64,000 nt of DNA from NCBI GenBank assembly GCA_019187405.1, contig JABAQZ010000016.1, positions 100,869 to 164,868 of the forward strand, given 5' to 3'. The stretch is from Ignavibacteria bacterium. GTDB taxonomy: Bacteria; Bacteroidota; Ignavibacteria; Tepidaquicellales; Tepidaquicellaceae. This document shows positions 57,352 through 64,000 of this stretch, piece after piece; position 1 is the first letter of the stretch, and each line of letters opens with the position of its first letter. The notes beneath the pieces were generated by a model. That model was given only the letters and a program-made list of their open reading frames with translations. It searched no databases and was not told where the DNA came from. The translations under genes and the position numbers were made by a program.

Positions 57352-59823
57352 TTAGTTACCTCCCTTTTCTCTTAATTTATAAATTGCCCCGCAAATCGCA
57401 GGATATAATATTTTTTCAAAATTAATTTCTTCAGTGTTTTTGTTTAACTTTAAAACTTCTTTGAAGAATTCTCCAACTTCCGTATCTTTGTCTTTTTTCA
57501 GATTTCTATTAATCATATACGTCAGCATCGGGTGCCAGATAAGTTTACTCGTATCTTTCTTTTCTCTGTATTGCTTTAATATTTCTACCAACTGCATCAA
57601 TGTTCGCAACACTCCCATCGATATTCCCTTTTTATTATCTTTTTTATTCGCTTCTACCCATTCAGAAAGTTGTTTGGTTTTGTCTTTCAAACAGTCTAAC
57701 TCCGAATTCTTTAATTTAGTATTAAAAATAAAAAATGACGACTTATTATTAAAATCATTAAAACAATTCTCAATAAGCTCGATCTTTTCCCCCTTCTTCA
57801 CTGCTTCCTGATTCTCATCAGCAAATATATTAACAAGCTTTACCGGAGTATGGTCTTTAAAATGTGTTATCGAGTAACTTATATGAATTTCCTTATTTTC
57901 GCACACGAATGCTTTAAACCTTTCATTAAATCCATCAACTAAATTTACCGCTTCACTCTGCGGCGTAATCAACATCAAATCATCACCGCCTGCAAAAATG
58001 GTATATGTGTTTGGAAATCTTTCTTCCAGAAATTTATTCAAATAAAAACTAAAAAAATATTTCAAATGATTGCTCATTGTAGTTGTTCTTGAAATAGCCG
58101 ATAATGAACTACCTTCACCTCTATCCAAACCGAAAGCCATTATTAAACCAAGATTATCTATGTCCCCTTTAATAATTGTTAGGTAATTAACACCATCGCC
58201 CTGTATTGCTAAATCTTCAAAGGTCATTACACTTTTATCAGAATTCTTTCTCACATAGCTAGCTACTTCAATAATATGAGAATTTTTTAAAAAGGCTAGT
58301 TTACTTTTATCTTCTGCAACAATATCAAGAATTTTTTTTAAATCTGGATTAATCAAAACTTTTTGTGATTCCTTTGTACCTTTGTAATCCCTTAATGGGA
58401 AAATGTCCTTTACTTCTAAACCACCCTTCTTGATTTCTACTATTATATTATCGTCTATTACTTTGTCACCAATTTTATACTCAACTGCAACTTGTTTTAA
58501 AACCGGTTTTATTATTTCATCAACAGCAAGTTCAATTTGATCTTGAAGTCCTTCAACTATCGGTTTATTTGTCAACTTGCATTTAATATTATTTGTATCA
58601 TTTTCTTCAGCATCAATATATTCCTTATCAACTATAAAAGATTTATCAATAATATTCCCCTTTGAAAACAAAATTGAATCGAAAAGTCTCTTTTTGTTCT
58701 CGAGCAAAATCTTGTTCGCATCTTCAACAATCTTGCCGAAAGTTTCTTCCTTCAGTTTTAATTTTTCATAATTAAATTTAGTGTAAGCGCAATTGAAGGA
58801 AATCTCTGCGTTAAAATTTTCCCAAAGGAATTTCTCAATTTCATTTCTTGCTTCTACAAATTTGCTCTCAAAATCTTCCGTATCCTGTGCAACAATATAA
58901 AACTTTCCACCTGCAAGCATAATCAAATTGCATTCAGTCAATCCCAACTTATCCAAAAACTTTGTCGCAAAATTTCTCGATAAAACCTGAACAAATATCG
59001 AACGTCCTCTTAATATCTTTGCAACTCCTTTTGTAGAATACAAATCAAAAATGTAATCCTGTATTCCCGGTATATCCCCAATTATTAAATTTAAATCTTT
59101 TGAACCGGGTTTTGATTTGTACATTGCCAGACTCAATCCGCTGACATCTTTTGAATGATTGTAAAGTGAAATATCCGTTTCGTCACTTCCGGTAAAATCC
59201 GGAACGCACCACAAATACTTCTCCATAAGGGTGAGAAGCAGGTTTACAATTGTTGAAAAGTCTTCTTCACTTTCATAAAAAGAAAGTATTTGTCTTAAAT
59301 CAATTCTGAATTGCTCAAGATCACATAATTTATATTTCTGATTGTCATCATAATCGGTAAGATTCGGAATTAGCGCTTCATAGTTATCTTTAATTAGCGG
59401 CAGTTGTCTGAAATATAATTTTTTTCCTCCTTCAGACTTTAAAATCACTTTGGATAAAACTGACGAAAGGAATTTATGTCTCCATTGATTTTCACTGCCC
59501 TCCTCTTTTTGTAAGTCCGGTCGTTCACTTGCAGATAAATGGTCTGCAGATTGAGCAAACTTTTCTAAATCAGTTTTGGGTGAATGATGATTCAGAATAA
59601 TTCCTAAAAATTTATTATAAGCGTCGTCACTACCAAGAATTTTAACAATCAATGGCTTGAAATCAAAACTCTTATCCTTAAAAATATCTAATTTATTTTC
59701 AAAAAAGTTGTAGCCAACTTCAGTATGATGTCCTGAAACTCGCTCACACCTCTGCACAAACTTCCCAATATCATGAAAAAGTGCACCGAGGATTAGAACC
59801 TTCTCCTCACTTGTATATGTCAT
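57352..59823 (-). CDS. cas10: Type III-A signature protein Cas10/Csm1
   Basis: About 823 residues from the ATG at 59823 (a TTG three codons upstream is possible). The N-terminal HD nuclease has A-L-F-H-D-I-G-K-F near residue 15 and N-H-H-S near 78. The first Palm domain starts at I-G-D-I-P-G-I-Q-D-Y near 248. The second Palm has K-G-D-I-D-N-L-G near 553 and the cyclase motif F-A-G-G-D-D near 612. Both the HD and GGDD centres are intact, so single-stranded DNA cleavage and cyclic-oligoadenylate synthesis are expected. The latter agrees with three CARF proteins nearby. First gene of the cas10-csm2-csm3-csm5-csm4 operon. Confidence 0.95.
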   Translation of the reverse strand: MTYTSEEKVLILGALFHDIGKFVQRCERVSGHHTEVGYNFFENKLDIFKDKSFDFKPLIVKILGSDDAYNKFLGIILNHHSPKTDLEKFAQSADHLSASERPDLQKEEGSENQWRHKFLSSVLSKVILKSEGGKKLYFRQLPLIKDNYEALIPNLTDYDDNQKYKLCDLEQFRIDLRQILSFYESEEDFSTIVNLLLTLMEKYLWCVPDFTGSDETDISLYNHSKDVSGLSLAMYKSKPGSKDLNLIIGDIPGIQDYIFDLYSTKGVAKILRGRSIFVQVLSRNFATKFLDKLGLTECNLIMLAGGKFYIVAQDTEDFESKFVEARNEIEKFLWENFNAEISFNCAYTKFNYEKLKLKEETFGKIVEDANKILLENKKRLFDSILFSKGNIIDKSFIVDKEYIDAEENDTNNIKCKLTNKPIVEGLQDQIELAVDEIIKPVLKQVAVEYKIGDKVIDDNIIVEIKKGGLEVKDIFPLRDYKGTKESQKVLINPDLKKILDIVAEDKSKLAFLKNSHIIEVASYVRKNSDKSVMTFEDLAIQGDGVNYLTIIKGDIDNLGLIMAFGLDRGEGSSLSAISRTTTMSNHLKYFFSFYLNKFLEERFPNTYTIFAGGDDLMLITPQSEAVNLVDGFNERFKAFVCENKEIHISYSITHFKDHTPVKLVNIFADENQEAVKKGEKIELIENCFNDFNNKSSFFIFNTKLKNSELDCLKDKTKQLSEWVEANKKDNKKGISMGVLRTLMQLVEILKQYREKKDTSKLIWHPMLTYMINRNLKKDKDTEVGEFFKEVLKLNKNTEEINFEKILYPAICGAIYKLREKGGN

Positions 59824-60033
59824 ATCCAACAAGAATTAATATTTTTTACAAAATTAACAAAGAATTTTCTTACTTCCAATTTCCGCAATATTTCGGAAAT
59901 GTTTTGTTGCTTAAAATAATTTCGAATTGCTTTTTCTGAAGTGTCCCTATAAACTGGATTTATTACATTCCATATAATTAATCCAATAATCAATTGTCCT
60001 TGTGTGTTCTATTGTTCTTAACTTGTTTGATTT

Positions 60034-60072
60034 AAGATAATATTTTTTTTGATAAATAAATATTATCAATTT
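60034..60072 (-). terminator. AT-only hairpin after cas6
   Basis: Perfect 10-base arms GATAATATTT/AAATATTATC (60034-60065) right after the cas6 stop, followed on the minus strand by TTAAATC. A weak terminator at best; some read-through into cas10 is plausible. Confidence 0.35.
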
Positions 60073-60894
60073 TTAATACCTCTTTATTGTTTCCACACAA
60101 CCAAATCCTTGACTGCAATTTTTACCGAATCCGGCTTCATAACCTATCCTCATAATCTCCGTCTCTCCCTTTAATCTGAATGTGAAGTAAAATCCCTTCA
60201 CTTTTGTCTCAGTCTGTCTCCCCTCTTTGATTGTTATCAGTTTTGCCTTGCTCTGACCCATTAATTCAACTTCATCCAAAGAACTCCTTTCCTTTTCAAT
60301 TATTACTTTACTTTCATACGAACATTCGTTCAACAGGAGAGTTATGTATTTTTCTTCAAGATTACTTTTGAAATATTTTTCGTACTCATCATCTTCCGGT
60401 CCAAGATATTTTTGAGATTCCTTGCCATTGTATATTACTTTTTTTGAAATTACTATCGGTGATATTGTCCTGAATACCATCTCTCTTGTAAATTCCGGTT
60501 CCGGTACCATCTCAACTGTCTTAATTATAAATTCAGATTCCACATTTGAATCATATATTCTGAATTTCTGGTTTTCAAACATTCCGATAATGAAATTTTC
60601 AACCGTTTTTGTACTGAGCATACTTACAATAATGTCTATCGTTTCAGATTTTAATTTGAGATACTTTAAACCATATAAATCTATCATTTCAGATTCGGGA
60701 AGCATCAATTTCGAAAATGTAAAGTATTTGAATTTTTTTGCTCCGCTCATGTAGCCGGTATCATGAAGCCATTTTGAATAGCCACTATCGGAGGTTTCAA
60801 TCGTTCTGTAAATAAATGACGATACTGAAAACTGATAGTTAATCGGTATTAACTGATCTTTCTTTATCTGCTTTATCCTTAATCTTAATCTCAT
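60073..60894 (-). CDS. cas6: CRISPR RNA endoribonuclease Cas6
   Basis: 273 residues with the Cas6 double-RAMP layout. It starts M-R-L-R-L-R-I and has the family segment L-I-P-I-N-Y-Q-F near residue 16, I-S-P-I-V-I near 145, and the C-terminal glycine-rich loop G-F-G-K-N-C-S-Q-G-F-G-C. It should cut the array transcript inside the repeat, leaving the 8-base 5' handle ATTGAGAC. First cas gene of the locus in transcription order, 249 bases before cas10. Confidence 0.92.
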   Translation of the reverse strand: MRLRLRIKQIKKDQLIPINYQFSVSSFIYRTIETSDSGYSKWLHDTGYMSGAKKFKYFTFSKLMLPESEMIDLYGLKYLKLKSETIDIIVSMLSTKTVENFIIGMFENQKFRIYDSNVESEFIIKTVEMVPEPEFTREMVFRTISPIVISKKVIYNGKESQKYLGPEDDEYEKYFKSNLEEKYITLLLNECSYESKVIIEKERSSLDEVELMGQSKAKLITIKEGRQTETKVKGFYFTFRLKGETEIMRIGYEAGFGKNCSQGFGCVETIKRY

Positions 60895-60971
60895 AAAAAT
60901 TTCTCTAATGTATGCAATTAAACTTATGCATAGGATATTTTCAAGTAAACAATAAATATACTAAACTAATT

Positions 60972-61224
60972 GTCTGAATCACGGATTTGCACGGATTAAG
61001 TGATAGCACGGATTGTAGTCCGGAATTTGATTTGGTTGTTTATTTGTCTGAATCACGGATTTGCACGGATTAAGTGATTACAGGGATTGGTTGTCTATAC
61101 TATACTATTCTATTCCTTTGAAACTTCAGGTTAGTAACGTATATGATCTCAGTTTAGAAATTTTTTATATTAATCTTAATTAATCAGTGTAATCGGTGTA
61201 ATCGGTTTAATCCGTGATTCAGAC
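60972..61224. repeat. Dispersed repeat with direct and inverted copies
   Basis: A 33-base sequence starting GTCTGAATCACGGATT is repeated exactly at 60972-61004 and 61046-61078. Its first 16 bases recur inverted at 61209-61224 (AATCCGTGATTCAGAC). The stretch lies in the gene-free gap 60895-61229 between cas6 and a T9SS gene and marks the right-hand border of the CRISPR locus. Elements ending in this sequence are known to me as common intergenic repeats; no transposase is present. Confidence 0.75.
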
Positions 61225-61229
61225 TTAAT

Positions 61230-63371
61230 TTACTTCAACAGTATAAACTTCTTTGTACTAACTTGCAATCCGTCTGTGTATAAAGTGTAGAAATATATTC
61301 CGCTTGAAAGATTAATGGCGTTAAATGTTTCAATGTACACTCCGGGCTGTTTGTATTGATTTAGTATTGTGTTCACTTCTCTTCCTGATATGTCATGTAC
61401 TTTTATCATAACTGTTGACGATTTATTTAATGAATACTTAATTTGTGTAGATGGATTAAAAGGATTTGGATAATTCTGATATAATCTATAATCATCGGTC
61501 TTAATTGTTTGATTATTGTTTATAAAAGACAACCCCCCATTGGTTGTCTTTATTATTTGTCCTGCTATGCCGACAGAATATCCTGTATTGGAATTGACAA
61601 AATATATAGAATTAAGTCTTTCTGTGGCTGTTCCAGGAAGAAGTATCCAGTTTAATCCTCCGTTTGTCGTCTTTGAGATTTTTCCATTATATCCGCACAA
61701 CATTCCGTAGTTATTATCCAGAAACTGAATTGAAGTTATTATATGTGATACACTCTGGTTAAACCAGTTTATTCCTCCGTTCGTTGATTTTATTATTAAC
61801 GGGCTTTCACTATTAAAACCACCTGATATAATTATTAAAGTATCTATATATTCAATTGAATTTAATACACTGAAAGGAAATAATGTGGAATTCCAACTTT
61901 CTCCAGAATTTGTTGTTAAATAAATTGCTATATCTGAGGCAACTGCTCCATTTGTTTCATCATAAAAATCAATATCATGAAAAACACCTCCTCCATAACT
62001 TGTAGTAAAATTGTGTACCCAATTTATTCCTGAATTAGTAGTTTTATAAATTGATCCATTATTTGTTCCAATAAATCCTTGATTGCTATCGATAAAGTTT
62101 AAACTCGTAAATCCCGTATCTCCTGCAGGTGTGTTTTGATTTTTCCAATTCATTCCTCCATTATTTGTTTTCATCACAAGTCCTGAATCTCCGCATAAGT
62201 ATCCCGTATTTAAATCGGTAAAGACTATTTTCTTTATTCCAAGACTTGTATTTAGGTTTATTCTGTTCCAACTGTACCCGGCATCTGTCGTCTTTTTCAA
62301 TATTCCTTTTTCTCCAACTGTATAACCGGTATTTTCACCTATAAAAAATACGTCGTTGTATGTCTCCTGAACTCCTGTCTGTCTTTGCCAATGTTCACCC
62401 GTGTTTGTCGTATTTACTATTACTCCCCCTGAACCAACTGCATAAAAATAATTCTGTTCGGTTGTATTTATATCTAAAAATACATCCGAATCCGGATTCT
62501 CTGGTGTAAATGAAGTATCTCTGAACCAGTTTACTCCACTATTTGTAGTTTTGTGAATATCTCCTATCTGTGTTACTACAAATCCTGTTGATTCGTTTTT
62601 GAATATCATTGCTCTCGAAATGTCATCAGGTATACTACTTTCAATTACATAATTACTCCAACTTATACCACCATTGTTAGAAATAAATATTTTTTCACTT
62701 TCTGCTACTGTTCCAAACAATCCATAGATTGTAGAATCGTTTATATATTGTACTGATGGAAAATAATCAAAGAATGTTCCCAAGTGATGTATAGTCCAGT
62801 TATTTCCACCGTTTGTTGTAGTATAAATATTATTTATTCCTGCCATCGCGCCTTTTAACGGATTTATGAATGATACATGAAATAATGTTGATGATACTCC
62901 AGCATTTTGTGCTATCCAGTTAGCTCCACCGTTTGTTGATTTTAGTACTTTGCCGGATGCACCGCTTATATATCCGGTATTTGCTGTCGGAAAATCAACA
63001 TCCAGTAAAATACCCGGTACTCCGCTTGGGACAACTACCCAGTTCAATCCTCCATTTGTTGTCTTTGCTATATATCCGCTGTCACCAACAACAATGCAAG
63101 TATTTAAATTAATGCATTCGATGTCAGTTAAATTCAAAGATGTTATTTGTCCCAGCAACACCCAGTTCATTCCGCCGTTGGTTGTCTTGGTGACCGTTCC
63201 GGCTTTGCCGCAGGTATATCCTGTATTTCTGTCCCAGAAGTCAACCGAGTTAAGCGTTGCGCCAGTCGGCAGTGGTTGCAGCCAGAACCAGCTTGATTGT
63301 GCATTTACTCCGATGACCGGAAAGAAAATGAAAATAGATAGAATATAAATTTGTATTTTTATGTTTCTCAT
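61230..63371 (-). CDS. Secreted YCF48/BNR-like propeller protein with T9SS tail
   Basis: 713 residues with a signal peptide (residues 1-24). About thirteen repeats of N-T-G-Y-x-x-G-x-x-G-x-x-x-K-T-T-N-G-G-x-N-W follow, the YCF48/BNR-like propeller pattern. The last 80 residues form a T9SS sorting domain (Q-N-Y-P-N-P-F-N-P, ending K-K-F-I-L-L-K). A surface or extracellular protein without an enzymatic motif. Confidence 0.88.
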   Translation of the reverse strand: MRNIKIQIYILSIFIFFPVIGVNAQSSWFWLQPLPTGATLNSVDFWDRNTGYTCGKAGTVTKTTNGGMNWVLLGQITSLNLTDIECINLNTCIVVGDSGYIAKTTNGGLNWVVVPSGVPGILLDVDFPTANTGYISGASGKVLKSTNGGANWIAQNAGVSSTLFHVSFINPLKGAMAGINNIYTTTNGGNNWTIHHLGTFFDYFPSVQYINDSTIYGLFGTVAESEKIFISNNGGISWSNYVIESSIPDDISRAMIFKNESTGFVVTQIGDIHKTTNSGVNWFRDTSFTPENPDSDVFLDINTTEQNYFYAVGSGGVIVNTTNTGEHWQRQTGVQETYNDVFFIGENTGYTVGEKGILKKTTDAGYSWNRINLNTSLGIKKIVFTDLNTGYLCGDSGLVMKTNNGGMNWKNQNTPAGDTGFTSLNFIDSNQGFIGTNNGSIYKTTNSGINWVHNFTTSYGGGVFHDIDFYDETNGAVASDIAIYLTTNSGESWNSTLFPFSVLNSIEYIDTLIIISGGFNSESPLIIKSTNGGINWFNQSVSHIITSIQFLDNNYGMLCGYNGKISKTTNGGLNWILLPGTATERLNSIYFVNSNTGYSVGIAGQIIKTTNGGLSFINNNQTIKTDDYRLYQNYPNPFNPSTQIKYSLNKSSTVMIKVHDISGREVNTILNQYKQPGVYIETFNAINLSSGIYFYTLYTDGLQVSTKKFILLK

Positions 63372-63575
63372 AAAAATTATTTTGAGAAAATATATACTAA
63401 GTTAACCTTTTAAAAAATTATTAAATCTATTCATTGTCAACAATAGCTCTATTCATACAGATTTTTGAATGAACTTAAAATCAATTTGTATTCAAGCTAA
63501 AGATAAAGATTAGAATTGTCAAATGGTAAAAAATGCGATTTGTGAAAGTGGATTTTTTCCTTTGAGTGGTGTGGG

Positions 63576-63664
63576 AGAAACCGTTTAAACGGTTTCTGAA
63601 AAACGCTGCGGGAGATGTCACATCTCTGTGCGAAGGTGGTAGAAACCGTTTAAACGGTTTCTAC
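63576..63664. repeat. Pair of perfect palindromes around a third
   Basis: A 22-bp perfect palindrome (AGAAACCG-TTTAAA-CGGTTTCT) lies at 63576-63597 and again, extended to 26 bp, at 63639-63664. Between them GAGATGT-C-ACATCTC forms a third at 63612-63626. No T-run follows. REP-like; it sits between the stop of the gene at 63682 and the next gene's promoter region. Confidence 0.85.
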
Positions 63665-63681
63665 TCCTCCCCTACAAACTC

Positions 63682-64000
63682 TCACCTCACCAGCAAACAC
63701 TTCTTTGTATCCATTTTCACTCCATCAGCATACAATGTATAAAAATACACTCCGCTTGGAAGTCTGTTTGAATGAAATTCTTTTTCATAAATTCCTGTAT
63801 GCTGATTTTCACTTACTAACTCTGCAACTTCCTTGCCCGTCACGTCATAAACTTTCAGTTCAATGAATCCGGATTTCTTGAGTTCGTATTTTATCTTTGT
63901 TGATGGGTTAAATGGATTGGGATAATTATTCAGGATTACTGATTTCTTTTCGGAGAAATTTCCGTCAGCGGGTTCATCGGGAATATTGTCTATAATGTAT
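63682..64000 (-). CDS. Secreted protein with T9SS tail, partial (N-terminus outside window)
   Basis: The frame is open from the right edge to a TGA at 63682. It carries only the sorting domain: N-N-Y-P-N-P-F-N-P-S-T-K near the middle, then V-Y-D-V-T-G-K-E-V and S-G-V-Y-F-Y-T-L, ending K-C-L-L-V-R. The functional part lies outside the window, so only export by T9SS can be said. Confidence 0.85.
   Translation of the reverse strand, partial: YIIDNIPDEPADGNFSEKKSVILNNYPNPFNPSTKIKYELKKSGFIELKVYDVTGKEVAELVSENQHTGIYEKEFHSNRLPSGVYFYTLYADGVKMDTKKCLLVR

Noticed and set aside
1..64000. tRNA, rRNA or replication origin
   Set aside because: I looked for cloverleaf-like and rRNA-like conserved stretches and for DnaA-box clusters and saw none I could support.

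Overview
The window is AT-rich and has eight proteins (one cut by the right edge) ending in a type IX secretion (Por/T9SS) C-terminal sorting domain with a Y-P-N-P-F-N-P core. It has no RNA genes that I can see. This points to the Bacteroidota/Chlorobi (FCB) side of the tree, and the exact form of the core motif is most familiar from Ignavibacteria-like genomes. That placement is an inference; no ribosomal RNA is present to test it.

Positions 1-8.8 kb hold ordinary metabolism and housekeeping: a DUF2723 membrane protein (cut by the left edge), a CoA-binding protein, a CADD-like enzyme (possible p-aminobenzoate synthase), glycine decarboxylase GcvP, PNPOx (PdxH, which makes the PLP that GcvP needs) and asparagine synthetase AsnB. 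Positions 9.4-28 kb are an envelope and secretion region. It has secreted CHRD, BNR-like, CotH-like, arylsulfotransferase-like and SBBP-propeller proteins with T9SS tails, a lipase with a dockerin-like tail, a lipoprotein metallo-hydrolase, a compact ECF sigma / anti-sigma / Spy-CnrX-like operon, and two outer-membrane barrels. Positions 28-34.6 kb carry two diverged paralogues with an S-P-Y-F-N motif, a PH-SHOCT membrane protein, a perfectly phased 21-bp minisatellite and C/G-rich dispersed repeats.

Positions 34.77-60.9 kb are one very large type III-A CRISPR-Cas locus. The array has 93 repeats of 30 bp and 92 spacers (34771-40876). The repeat's 3' end on the minus strand (ATTGAGAC) and the decayed repeats at the left end indicate that it is transcribed leftward from a leader at about 40877-41160, in the same direction as every cas gene. 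To its right are a TPR protein, cas2 and cas1, and then a decaying accessory island (broken vWA gene, DUF4407 membrane protein, coiled-coil protein, HNH nuclease, frameshifted small gene). Next come a NE0113-type CARF protein, a REP-associated tyrosine transposase (RAYT) flanked on both sides by tandem arrays of REP-like palindromes, a Card1/Can2-like CARF nuclease overlapping a small gene split by an in-frame stop, a CARF-HEPN Csx1-like RNase, then csm4, csm5, csm3, csm2, cas10 (intact HD and GGDD) and cas6.

Working model: Cas6 cuts the minus-strand transcript, and the Cas10-Csm complex uses the crRNAs against RNA. Cas10's GGDD domain makes cyclic oligoadenylate, and up to three CARF proteins read it. 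Several groups of spacers encode related peptides when read on the plus strand (a hexapeptide-repeat IG-x-Y-C-R-I-G family, an E-E-K-Y-I-I-I-A-D-G-V family, and smaller ones). The minus-strand crRNAs would therefore be antisense to the target mRNAs, as a type III system requires. The locus also shows decay and mobile-element activity: three broken genes, a RAYT/REP insertion and a REP-like relic between cas1 and cas2.

Positions 61-64 kb return to secreted T9SS proteins, separated by palindromic and direct dispersed repeats.
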